Shown: positions 35,787 to 45,555 of the stretch, piece after piece
Layout of the letters: every line of letters begins with the position of its first letter
Numbering within the stretch: the first letter of the stretch is position 1
DNA from: Rhipicephalus microplus
Lineage: Eukaryota; Arthropoda; Arachnida; Ixodida; Ixodidae
Length of the DNA: 64,000 nt
Direction of reading: 5' to 3'
Assembly: GCF_043290135.1 (NCBI RefSeq)
Contig: NC_134710.1
Location: 10,989,321 to 11,053,320, forward strand
The notes under the pieces: model-generated
The model's input: the letters and a program-made list of their open reading frames with translations, nothing else
What the model was told of the DNA's origin: nothing
Databases searched by the model: none
Position numbers and translations under genes: made by a program

Positions 35787-35789
<3 letters not shown>
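32743..35789 (+). mobile_element. RTE-type LINE, apparently intact
   Basis: The 5' boundary is set by where similarity to the minus-strand copy starts (GCGGCCTCACCGGC). The 3' end is GTAGTCAGGCTGATGATGAT, running straight into a (TA)n tract. The single long frame is undamaged, so this copy may have been active recently. The TGATGA-type tail instead of poly-A fits the RTE clade. It is the master against which the broken copies at 11885-13925, 28525-32520 and 36097-36147 can be read. Confidence 0.88.

Positions 35790-35840
<51 letters not shown>
35789..35840. repeat. (TA)n microsatellite at RTE 3' end
   Basis: The TA run begins directly at the TGATGAT tail of the intact RTE copy. Confidence 0.95.
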
Positions 35841-35844
<4 letters not shown>

Positions 35845-35977
35845 ATAGGGAAGAAGACGCACGTACGAAGTGATTCTATTGACGTTTCGGTCGTGGGTCC
35901 GGCTTTCATCAGGATCACGAACCACGGCCGAAACGTCAATAAAGTCACTTCGTACGTGCGTCTTCTTCCCTACACGG
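35841..35977. repeat. Long palindrome with hammerhead-like boxes
   Basis: The left arm (CCGTATAGGGAAGAAGACGC..., GACGTTTCGGTCGTGG) is repeated in inverse order on the right (CCACGGCCGAAACGTC..., GCGTCTTCTTCCCTACACGG). The arms are about 55 bp around a ~25-bp centre. On the minus strand the centre reads CTGATGA (35906-35912) and, 17 bases on, GAAAC (35884-35888) followed by GTC. These are the two conserved boxes of hammerhead ribozymes, which are known from Penelope-like and other retroelements. The intervening stem II pairs only partly. TA tracts flank both sides. Confidence 0.6.
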
Positions 35978-36015
35978 ATAATCTTACCCGGACCCAGCAT
36001 CACTTTTGTTCTTGG

Positions 36016-36017
<2 letters not shown>

Positions 36018-36096
<79 letters not shown>
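36018..36096. repeat. (TA)n microsatellite
   Basis: About 39 TA units run directly into ATCATCAGCCTGACTACG, the 3' end of an RTE LINE in minus orientation. Confidence 0.95.
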
Positions 36097-36098
<2 letters not shown>

Positions 36099-36147
36099 TC
36101 AGCCTGACTACGTCCACTGCAGGACATAGGCTTCTCCCATGTTCCGC
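36097..36147 (-). mobile_element. RTE LINE 3' stub
   Basis: ATCATCAGCCTGACTACGTC, then CACTGCAGGACATAGGC, then CCCATGTTCCGC are the last ~50 bp of the RTE family on the minus strand, severely 5'-truncated. A GGC run and a short TG repeat follow (36145-36187). Confidence 0.8.
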
Positions 36148-36187
36148 GGCGGCGGCGGCGGAATATATATATGTCTGTGTGTGTGTG

Positions 36188-36293
36188 TGACGCTATGATG
36201 ACTGCGAGACGTGGCCTGACTCATACGCCATGTTTATACTATCTCACTTCCTCCTCATCTACTTCTCCTAACCATGCCTGCCTTCTTACGTCA
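36188..36293 (-). repeat. 3' LTR of the gag-only element
   Basis: 106 bp, flanked inside by the polypurine tract and outside by a (TG)n run. It differs from the 5' LTR by several substitutions and small indels, so the insertion is not very recent. Confidence 0.8.
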
Positions 36294-36501
36294 CAGGATT
36301 CCCCCCTCCCCCCGAAAGATGGCACCGGTTACAAACTACAAGTTGAAGAAGAGATTGAACAAAATAATGGCCAAGTTCACAGTTTCACGTCCCAACGAAG
36401 TTTCACAATCTCACTGAATCTTCAAGGCCGAGGGAGCAGTCCGGTGATTTCTATGACGACTCTGGTGGACGAGCTTCACTCTTGCGTCCTGGATGGCATA
36501 A

Positions 36502-37911
36502 CTACACCCTGGAAATCTGTACTAGTGATGACATCGGTTGAGTTTTTGTGTGAAATTGACAAGGTTGGGAGTGCCTGTGTGTTTGCGGTGTGCAAACAGT
36601 GCTTCCGCATCTTTCTCGGCGTCTTCTGTGATGGTGCAGTTGGTGAAATAGCTGAGGCAGGGAGTGTCGCTGGTGACTTTTCTTTTTGCGAAAGTGTCTG
36701 ACGCCTTGAATTGGTCTTTGGTTTCGAGATCTTATTTTCCGATGTTCTTCCATTGGTGAGTGCACTTCCGTTGAATTTTGCGTTCTTCGATGCCCTCGTT
36801 GCAGTCTCTTTCGTTGTCTCCTGAGTTTGTGTACTTGGTTTTGCTTACATAGCTGGTGATGCTCAGGACCTGGCTGTAGTGGTGCCCCTTCTGGAATGGT
36901 GCATTCATTTTTTTCGAGGTTTGACGTGTCCCGTAGAAAGCTGATGCATGGTGAATTGGTGTCTTGCTTATCGGGCATAGTTGGTAATGCGCCACCATTG
37001 CTAGCATGCTCTCCAAAAGCTTCTGTAAGGTGGTTCAGTATGAACGCTTCTGACAGACAGCTGCGTGCGAGGTTTGATGTATGTATTACTTCTGCATGGT
37101 TTCGGTTCTTGGAGCTGTGAGCACTGGATGGGGACATCATAGGTGACGCGACATTATTAGGTTCGGACTGCACAGCCTGCTGAGCCATAGAAATAAAGTC
37201 TTGTGATGAAAAACAGCTTTTAAATTCGTCATGGTGTGATTGGGTATTTTCCCACTGCGTCAATGATTCACCTATTGTGAACACGGTGTCCTTACGAGGC
37301 AGACGGTTAGCGTTACGAGCACCTGAGGAGCCACGTGATGTGAGACCGGGTGGTGGGCAATGTATGCGAGACGAAGAATAGAGAGCATCAAGTGGTTGAG
37401 CAACGTCTTGTGTCATATGCTGAAGTGATGATTTCGGAAGTGCCGTCTTGTGTGTGAAACGGAGGCCCGCTCGATCGTTGTGGTTTTCCCGAAATACGCT
37501 TGGTCGCCTGTCAGTGTACTCAGGTTCAACTCTGTGCTGTGGCAGTGATCGATTCATGCTGGGCGTTCGTAAGCTTGAAGACTGCTTGTGAAATTGACAA
37601 CCGAACGCGATTGTCTGTGGATGGTGCGTTATAAACAAGTCTTCATCGTAGTCGTCATTGTATTCTTTAAACCAAATGATCATCTCTTGTTTTATCTTTC
37701 CCCATGACTCGTTGTTTTGAAATATGTGGGTGAGGTAGAATTTGAAAGCCTCACCGAAGACGTAGTCGGTAAAGTTGATGACCATCTCCCGTTCCGACCA
37801 TCATGCAGCGGTGGCGTGGAGCTCAAAGAGGTTGAACCAGTCTTTTACGGGTCCGTCGTCCGCTGATCCGGTGTACTTGGGAATGTCAAGGTCAGCAGAT
37901 GGTTCTGACAT
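36502..37911 (-). pseudogene. Gag of the short-LTR element, one in-frame stop
   Basis: Reading from Met at 37911, MSEPSADLDIPKYTG, VKDWFNLFELHATAA, a TGA at 37801-37803, then WSEREMVINFTDYVFGEAF, ESWGKIKQEMIIWFKEYNDD. This is the P-x-Y-x-G / DW-x-x-x-F-E / W-(T/S)-x-x-E / G-x-A layout of LTR retrotransposon capsid proteins. The rest (about 300 residues) is polar with a strongly basic C-terminus (HRRRRERCG) and no CCHC knuckle. The total is about 470 codons with a single stop, so decay is slight. The frame after the stop is open for 427 codons. Confidence 0.7.
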
Positions 37912-38030
37912 GATGCTGGCTGATGCGTAAGATTAGGCGTTTGTACGGTAGTCCATGTGTGGTCAGGGTGTCTTGCGGAGAACTGTGTAGATGATGAGCG
38001 ACTGATAAAGGGGCTGGCAGGTCTTCATCT

Positions 38031-38135
38031 TGACGCTATGATGACTAGGTAGGAGACGTGGCCTGACTCGCACACCATGTTTATTCTATCTCACTTCCTC
38101 CTCATCTACTTCTAACCATCCCTGCCTTCTCACGT

Positions 38136-38137
<2 letters not shown>
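38031..38137 (-). repeat. 5' LTR of the gag-only element
   Basis: 107 bp, TGACG...CGTCA on the minus strand, with AATAAA in mid-repeat. Its outer end runs into (CA)n and (TA)n repeats. Confidence 0.8.

Positions 38138-38216
<79 letters not shown>
38138..38216. repeat. (CA)n(TA)n microsatellite
   Basis: Five CA units followed by about 34 TA units, directly outside the 5' LTR. Confidence 0.95.
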
Positions 38217-38220
<4 letters not shown>

Positions 38221-38575
38221 TAATGATGATGAGCGGCAACGAAGCTTGAGCTCTCGTTCTTGGCCAGTGAGAAGAGAAAGAAGACAAGGCAGAATAAGAA
38301 CCCTATCAGCACTGAATCCTCCCCTGCTGGGAATACGTTCTGAGCAGTGTGAGGCGGCCATTCTCGGGGGATAGCCCTAAAACCAGCTACTTTGATAAGC
38401 TTGATGGCGTCCGTCTTGCTGCTCGCTTGTTCTCGGGATTGTGGCCAAGGATTGGGCAGCTGTTGTTGGTTTGATTGGTCTATCATCATTCTTTAAAATG
38501 CAGAAGTTATTTTATAAGCATTGTTGTGCAATTCAGACCAGACGAGAAGCCCTTTACTTCGCCCGTGCCAAGAGC
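38217..38575. other. No gene recognised
   Basis: I see no motif between the TA repeat and the LINE ORF1 remnant. Confidence 0.35.
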
Positions 38576-38579
38576 TTTT

Positions 38580-39590
38580 CTTTTGTACGCTTCCACTGAT
38601 CCGAAGGAGGTGGAAGTAGATCTTTTTTTGCACAACAGCATATCATCTGTTCCAGTGGCTCTAGTCCCGACCAATGACGACATCATTCAAATAAAGAACC
38701 CGAAAATCATGCATGCAGAATTACGGTTGGTGACGGCCCAATTCCAGCCTATAAAAAAGGTCCGCTAGTTTGGCAGAGAGGACCTACTATGCTTTTCGCC
38801 AGACCAGTACTGTGCCCGAGATCTTCTGAAGTGCTCTTTGTTTGCATCCCAGCCGGTGAGCGCGTTCACACCTTCCCATTCAGCATGCACCCGAGGTCCA
38901 GTACGTGGCATTGATGCCAACTGGACACCCTCCGAAGTACTAGAATCGCTCTCACTAGCTGGGGCTACTTCCATCTATCGGTGTAGATGGGTAGTTGATA
39001 AGAACAAAATACCAACTGAGTCATAATAGTGGCCTTTGCGGGATCAGCCCGGCCTTCAGAAATTAAGGCTTGGCTTGTAATGTACAGAGTAGAGCCTCTC
39101 TCCCCTCGTCTGCTTCAATGCATAACGTGTTGGCGATATGGTCACACCATCAAAGGTTGTAGGTCAACGGCCAGGTGTAGGGTATATGGGAAACGTCACA
39201 ATTCTAGCCAGTGTCAGAGTAATGAAGAAATGTGTTGCCTATGTATCAAAGCTCATGCTGCTATAAATCTAGTTGTTCGGCAAAGACACATCAAATGCAA
39301 ATTATACAGATAGTAGAACGAAGACGGTGTTCGCGGAAGGAAGCAGCACTTAAAAAACAAGCATGAAGACAAGGCTACGCTCGTTTCACAGCTCGCAATA
39401 TACCAACAATGGAAGCTCTCTCTGTCCCTAATGCGGAACCAATTGAGAAAGCAGTAGAGAAGGCAATAGAGCGCATCGCTGGAAAAATTGAGTCATTGAC
39501 CCAAATCCTCTCGAACCAGATCGCTCAAAGGTTTTGTATAGCGGAAAATCATCAACATCAATCACCTCACATTGGTGACTCTTCCGAGAT
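38580..39590 (+). pseudogene. LINE ORF1 (gag-like) with CCHC knuckles, degenerate
   Basis: Across frame changes the plus strand reads ADLF-like pieces, PVRGIDANWTPSEVLESLSL, then SEIKAWLVMYRVEPLSPRLL, QCITCWRYGHTIKGC (C-x2-C-x4-H-x4-C), ARCRVYGKRHNSSQC and CCLCIKAHAA. The end is a helix (IEKAVEKAIERIAGKIESL). Pro-x-x-Leu-x-C-x-x-C with two or three following knuckles is the layout of ORF1 proteins in I/Jockey-type LINEs, which bind the element RNA. Several stops are present and ORF2 is absent; the 147-bp satellite follows. Confidence 0.6.
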
Positions 39591-39599
39591 TTCAAAGGA

Positions 39600-40165
39600 G
39601 TATGGCTCAGATTCGCTCATGTCGTTATCATGTTTGTACTATACACATACCTTCGTCATTAATTCACATCACGTAACACCAAATTTGATACACGTGAAGC
39701 TAACAAAACGACCGCAAGCGCATCATGAGTGTGACATGTAGTCATGTTCTTACATGACACACATGTCACGATTATCATATTTGTACAACTTCTATGCCTT
39801 CTTCACTCATTCACGCCAGGTAATACTAAATTTGATATATGTGAAGCTAGCGAAACGACCGCGAGTGCATCATGAGTGTGATATGTAGTCATGTTCTTAC
39901 ATCACATACATGTCACGATTATCATATTTGCACCACTTCTATGCCTTCTTCACTCATTCACGCCAGGTAATACCAAATTTGATATATGTGAAGCTAGCGA
40001 AACGACCGCGAGCGCATCATGAGTGTCGCATGTAGTCATGTTTTTACGTGACACGCATGTCATAATTATCATGTTTGTAGCATACACATACATTCATCAT
40101 CAATTCACATCACGTAATACCAAATTTTATATATGTGAAGCTAACGAATTCATTCTTTGCATTCG
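39600..40165. repeat. 147-bp tandem satellite, about 3.7 units
   Basis: The landmark ATGTCA(C/T)(G/A)ATTATCAT recurs at 39763, 39910 and 40057, exactly 147 bp apart, with a diverged copy at 39619. Other unit landmarks are CACTCATTCACGCCAGGTAA, CAAATTTGATATATGTGAAG, AACGACCGCGAG-GCATCATG and ATGTAGTCATGTT. Confidence 0.9.
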
Positions 40166-40269
40166 TAGGGTCGACGCTACCGATGTCCGATATTTCTTAA
40201 CGCTCGCAAGTTAAAATTTTCCATGTATGTTCTTGTCGTTACTGGGTAGATACTAAGTGTCTATCACCT

Positions 40270-40322
40270 GTGGCACATACCCGCATACCAGCGGCTCATA
40301 CCCGCCTGTGGGTATGTGCCAC
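40270..40322. repeat. Hairpin with 15-bp arms
   Basis: GTGGCACATACCCGC (40270-40284) pairs with GTGGGTATGTGCCAC (40308-40322) at 14 of 15 positions. The same arm occurs in the higher-order satellite at 18525 and near 19892. Confidence 0.8.
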
Positions 40323-41180
40323 TGTCTGGATGGAAGTGTTTGACAGCGTACGCGACGGGATTGTCACACTATATGTCTTGACCAGCGCGTAATATTCAAT
40401 AAACAATCTTACCTTCCTATGCTAATTTTGTTCATGCCAAGTCAAGGGGTTGACCACAAGAGCAACCAAACGTAAGCGGCTAGATAGATACGCTCGAAGT
40501 TGCCGAAGTTCGCTAAGAAATGCTTCGTAGTTTTAAAAATGCAACATGTGACAACACACGCTACTATAGATGGATGTATAGTTGTTTGGGAGTAATCTGT
40601 GGTTAAGTCATGCGCCGGGTTTGTTTTTGCATACGAAGATCACTGAGCTTCGGTATGAAACATTTTCGGGAGATTCGAGCATTGCTTGATGCCTTCGCCA
40701 TACGAACTGAAAACAGTTTGAAACAAACCATCGTAGCTTGAGATATTTTAAAGGTTCTCGATGTTTAGCATTCACATGGTTCAGAGGATTCTACAAGACA
40801 GATGTAGTTACATGATGTATAATTTGTTCCCGCGGCAACTGAGTACATGTCACCCAGTTAGAATTTTCCACTTTTTGCTGGTGAGCTCAATATAGCGTAC
40901 ATAACACTAAAGCTCCCTAGTACTGCCAAGCTTAAAGTCTTCCCGATAACTGACCCAACGCTTCTGTCATTGTCTCAATAAGTTTAAACAGCCTGTCCGG
41001 TAGGTAATTCAAGTTTTTTGTACAATCAGATTTTGTGAACTGAGATTCACGTTTGTTTCGGATAATCGCTCCTAAGATGAAGTAAAGCGGCACGATGGTG
41101 CAGTATTACCGATGCATTTACTTTAGTATGTCTTGTGTTGTTTTTTTTATTTATTTAAGGCAAAAGCCTTTGATATGTCT
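40323..41180. other. No gene recognised
   Basis: AT-rich, with no coding motif or clear repeat. Confidence 0.4.
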
Positions 41181-41199
41181 CATCAAATGCCGAAGTTAA

Positions 41200-41330
41200 C
41201 CGCCGGCGTCCCACGACGTCAATACGAGCGATGAAAAAAAAATATCACGCCATGACGTCACTGATCGATGAAGTTTGTGATGGCATCAAGACGTCATTCA
41301 GCGTGATCTCATGCGATGACGTCATCACCT
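41200..41330. promoter_or_regulatory. Cluster of CRE-like palindromes
   Basis: Two perfect TGACGTCA sites (41253-41260, 41317-41324) and two partial ones (ACGACGTCAAT near 41213, AAGACGTCATT near 41289) lie within about 120 bp. TGACGTCA is the CREB/ATF binding core. There is no nearby promoter or gene, and the patch may simply be a repetitive unit. Confidence 0.35.
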
Positions 41331-41639
41331 GACATTGTCACTTTGCAATGCCTCTGTGAATCGCAGGCCGACCACAGAGGCTAACCTTGCAATGCCTTCG
41401 ATCTTCAGGGCAGCTTGAAAGCACATATTTGACAAGGGACCACACCGCAGTAATATCGCTAGGGCATGAACGAAAACACTTCTCACAATCCCGAGTGAAG
41501 CATTCAAAGTTGTCAAAACCATAGTAGCGGTAGATCACATTACTACACATGATGTACACGAGCAGGATTTTTCACGACAGCACAGCACACAAGAGGGCTT
41601 GCTCCACCGCTCCATCGCCACAGTCCGGCTCCCAAAGGA

Positions 41640-41840
41640 ATCAATGGAGGATTTTAGTCTGTCCGGTACTGGCAGATATAGGTGGATAATACGGATCGTG
41701 AAAAGACAGCATTCATCAGCCTGATGGCCTATATCATTTCAAAGCTCTGCTCTTTGGCCTTTGTAATGCTCCAGCCACCTTTTGATATGGTCCACCTGTT
41801 TGTGTTACTTCAACGATGTCATCGTTTTAACGTGGTAGAG
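41640..41840 (+). pseudogene. Ty3/gypsy RT fragment
   Basis: The frame reads YWQI, a stop, VDNTDREKTAFIS, then a +1 shift to GLYHFKALLFGLCNAPATF. A further shift gives CYFNDVIVL at the position of the Y-x-D-D active site, with the first Asp changed to Asn. The order matches the RT palm of gypsy elements with a deletion between GLCNAPATF and the active site. It is inactive. Confidence 0.75.
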
Positions 41841-42289
41841 TTGAAGAGCTCGCTTCGCGGGAATTCCGGCGGCGGTGTCGCCGTGGGTGTCGTTGGTTGT
41901 GAGCGAAAGATCACTATACTTTCCGTAACCACAAAATTCATAAAAATGAAAAAATAATGAAAATTCTCGCGTCTCAGTGAGGATTGCTCACAGAGAGCGC
42001 TTGCGTGGCGAGCAGGTGTACTATCATTCTGCTTAAAAATACAGTGAAAATAACTTAATCTGCTTGAAAAACATACGCGTCCTGTATCAGGCTTCACGAT
42101 ACAACACGTAATGTCATAGTGGTACAAGCAATCGGGCTTCGGAACATGCATATGATTATCCTAACAACTTCTCATCTGAAAGTTTGACTTGAAATCCACA
42201 ATTTAAACATCTCGAGTTAAATTGTGTACTAAATGATACACTAAGTGGTTGAAGTAAGCACTAGGGAAAGGATATTGCTATCACGTCAA
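41841..42289. other. Insertion of unknown type in the gypsy RT
   Basis: About 450 bp separate two collinear pieces of the same gypsy RT. I do not recognise the sequence and see no clear inverted repeats. Confidence 0.35.
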
Positions 42290-42668
42290 ACCTTTTGAAA
42301 CTCGAGAACCTGTCAGCCACAGCTTCTCTTACGCTGGCCTGCAGCATAACTCCTCTAAATGTCAATTAGGCCACCACCAAATCAGAGTACTCGGTCATTT
42401 GTGGAGCCAAATGGTGTACAACCAGACCTGGCAAAAATTGGTGCAATTCGAACCCATGCTCTTCAAAAGATTCTCGCAGCTTTCTCGGATTATGCTTTTA
42501 CTACTGACCCTTCATGAAAATGTTCGCATGCATACATAGCGAGACCTCAAGCAAAACGTCCCACTTTCATGGGGCTCAGAACAGGCCTCTACGTTCTCGA
42601 CCCTCATCACGCTCCTCACTACTCTGATTTTGGCCCACTTTGACTGTGCTGCCATCATTGAGATCCGT
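42290..42668 (+). pseudogene. Same gypsy copy: RT end and RNase H start
   Basis: Pieces read NSSKCQLGHHQIRVLGH, then, after stops, QNVPLSWGSEQASTFSTLIT, LLTTLILAHFD and IIEIR, where the CR1 LINE begins. These are the RT connection and the start of RNase H. The protein resumes at 47238 with [11 protein letters not shown]. Confidence 0.75.
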
Positions 42669-42740
42669 ATTTTTATTTATTTATTTATTTAGTATACCTC
42701 AAAGGCCCCAGTCGGGGTATTACATGAGGGATGGGCATAA

Positions 42741-45550
42741 TTAGCAACATATTAACGATTCAATCACGGTCTTGAATACATGTGGGTCGGAGTGGTGCAT
42801 GGCGAAGGCAGGCAAGTTGTTCCAGTCCCGGGCGGTTGCAACAAAAAAGGAGCGAAGGTGGGCAGTAGTTTGTGCTGGCGGTGAATAAACGGCTCGGGGA
42901 TGGTTTGTACGGCTGGATAATCGATGAGCAGGCAAGATGGTTGGAACGTTGAAAGGAGCGTGATAGAATTTATGAAAAAGACAGAGCCGAGATATATGAC
43001 GATGTGATTCTAGGTTGTTGAGGTGGCCACGAGTTTTAAGTTCACAAACGCTGGAATGATAAGAGTACATGGAGTAGATGAACCGGGCTGCGCGATTTTG
43101 TACAGATTCGAAAAGGTTAGATAGATTAGATTGATGAGGGTCCCAAACCGAGCATGCGTACTCCAATTTAGGGCGAACAAATGTGGTGTAAGCTAACAAC
43201 TTCACTGATGAGGAAGAAAGTTTTAAATTCCTACGAAGAAAACCCAGCGCACGATTAGCGGAGGATGCTACGTTGTTAACGTGAGTGGACCAGGTGAGGT
43301 TGCTTGAGAATGTTACGCCGAGGTATTTATAGGATTCTGCTGTTAAGATTGTAGAGCCCGAAATGGTGTAAGTCACTTGCTGATAATGTTGCTTACGGTG
43401 GAATGATATTAGCGATCTCTTATTTACGTTTAAAGACATTAGCTAGTCGTTACACCAGGATTCAATAAGGTTAAGGTCATTTTGAAGTATAGCAATATCG
43501 GTAGGGTTTTTTATTGGATGGTACACGACGCAATCATCTGCAAACAGGCGAATATTTGATGAAATGTTAGCTGAGAGGTCATTTATATAAATTAAGAAAA
43601 GTAGGGGTCCGAGTACTGTGCCCTGTGGGACGCCAGAGATTACGGGAAGATGATTAGATGAATGGTTGTTAGCGTACACAAATTGTTGCCGATTAGTCAG
43701 AAAACTACGAATCCAGTTGAACGTCGATGTATTAATGTTTAAGCAAGAAAGCTTGAGGAGTAGCCGTTGATGCGGAACTTTGTCAAATGCTTTTTCAAAG
43801 TCTAAAAAGAGGGCATCGGTGGGTATATTTAGGTCAACGCTAGAACTGATGTCATTGTAGAATGAAGCAAGTTGTGTGTCACAGGATAATCCTGAGCAAA
43901 ACCCATGTTGACTATGATGAAAGAAGTTGTGGCGGTTTAGGAACTTGACGGTGTTAGAGTAGATCACATATTCCATTAGTTTACAGCAAATGCTAGTGAG
44001 CGAGATGGGACGATAGCTGCTAGGCTGGGATGGAGGGCCCTTTTTAGGGACTGGTACAATCTTACCCACTTTCCAGTCTTCCGGCACCACTCCTGAAGAG
44101 AGTGATTGCTGAAAAATATGGCATAATATCACACTGACAATGGGTTGTGTGTTTTTTAACATTTTAGCGTTGATGCCATCGGCGCCACAAGAAGATGTAA
44201 GCTTTAATGAGTCGATTAATTTAGCAATGCCCTGTTGAGAAAACGTGATGTCCGGCATCATGTCGTAATCACGAGGATGGAATGAAGGTAAGTTGCCATT
44301 AGGTTCGATAGTGAACATGGAAGAAAAAAAATGATTAAGTTGTTCGGCGGCTTCATCGTCGGGGATCGGAAGGTTATGATTATCAAACAGTGCCAGTGGT
44401 TGGGAATTTTGAGGGTTGATAACGCTCCAAAATTTCTTCGGGTTATTGGTCAGCATGGCCGGCAAAGTCTGTGAGTAAAAAGAACGTTTTTTTTTTTTCA
44501 TAGCATGCGTGTTGAATGCTTTTTCCGCAGCGTAGTAGTTGTTCCATGCAGAAATGTTATTAGATCGTTTTGCTGATCTAAAAAGTCTTTTCTTTTCATT
44601 ATTGAGTCGTTTTAGTGTAGCTGTGAACCATGGGGACATCTTTTTTTCGGTGACGGTAATGGTGGGCATGTATTTTATGAACAGGTCATGAATTTTATTT
44701 TTGAAGAGCAACCAATTAGTCTCGACAGAGCGCTGCAAAAAATCGGCTAGCGGGCAAGTAGCAATTTTTGCAAATTCATTGTTTAGGGCGGAATAGTTTC
44801 CTTTGTTATACAATGTCATCGTTTTTGTTATTTTAGACGAGCGTGATAGTTGGCAGAAGTAGGTACCATGAATCACTGAATGGTCACTTAAGCCAGGCAA
44901 GAACGTCTTCTTGGAAACCTTGTCAGGCTCGGAAGTGAGGATAAGATCTAGAGTGTTGGGGGAGGTAGAATTTTGACGTGTGGGTTCAGTGACGAGTTGA
45001 GTTAGTTAAAATGTTAGGCATGAGTTGACGAAATCGCTTTCAGGACCGTGTTTGGCGGCTGTGCTTGCCAGATTATTCCACGAAATTGCTGGAAAATTAA
45101 AATCACCGAAGAGAAGTATCAGATAATGACCGAAAGTTTTAGTTACAGAGTGCATAGCCTGTGAAAATTCGGTATAAAAAGGGGGTCAAGACCGGGAGGG
45201 CGGTAACAAACTCCAATTATCGTGGGGGGATAAGAAGCATTGCAGAGAACGAACGTGATTTCTAAGCATGAGGACACACGAATTTCTGTACATTGAAGGC
45301 TTTTATGACTGCCTACCAGCACTCCACCTCCACGTTTGTTAGTGCGGTCACGTCGAAAAATGTTGAAGTCCGGGAAATATTGTAGCAGCTCTGAGTCTGC
45401 TATTGAAGGGTTAAGCCAAGTTTCGGTTATTACGAACAAATCTGACTCTGAAAAGCTAATTAGATTTTGTAAGCCATCAACTTTCGGAATAATGCTTCTA
45501 ATGTTAGTATTAAGAAAGGAGAATGATTTCCTGGTTGGAATAGTACGGCT
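42741..45550 (-). pseudogene. CR1 ORF2: endonuclease and reverse transcriptase
   Basis: From SFLNTNIRSIIPKVDGLQN the endonuclease shows VITETWLNPSI, RDRTNKRGGGVLV and GVCYRPPG. A one-base shift in a T run follows, then FGDFNFPAISW and LPGLSDHSVI. The RT (43443-44900 open) shows SCGADGINAKML, WKVGKIVPVPKKG, SYRPISLTSICCKLME, LDFEKAFDKVPH, SGVPQGTVLGPLLF and the active site FADD. After a TAG at 43440, where the family has Trp, the C-terminus runs on (YLGVTFSSNLTWSTHV, RPKLEYACSVWDPH) to 42741. It would nick and prime at the target. Only three lesions stand between it and an open frame. Confidence 0.88.
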
Positions 45551-45555
45551 GGGGC

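Larger units (their letters stand above)
36188..38137 (-). mobile_element. Gag-only LTR retrotransposon with ~106-bp LTRs
   Basis: Two direct repeats, 36188-36293 and 38031-38137, agree closely. On the minus strand each starts TGACG and ends CGTCA, carrying GAAGGCAGG, GTAGATGAGGAGGAAGTGAG, AATAAACATGG or ATAAACATGG, and CAGGCCACGTC. A polypurine tract GGGGGGAGGGGGGAATCC (36296-36313) abuts the left (3') LTR, as it must in a minus-strand element. The only coding region is gag. There is no protease, RT or integrase in the ~1.74 kb interior, so mobility would depend on another element. No standard tRNA primer site is recognised next to the right LTR. The flanks are CA/TG repeats, which hides any target duplication. 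Confidence 0.8.

Noticed and set aside
41325..41559. Cys-rich minus-strand frame (CEKCFRSCPSD) as an integrase zinc finger
   Set aside because: Spacing of His and Cys does not fit an HHCC domain and no neighbouring integrase sequence is found.
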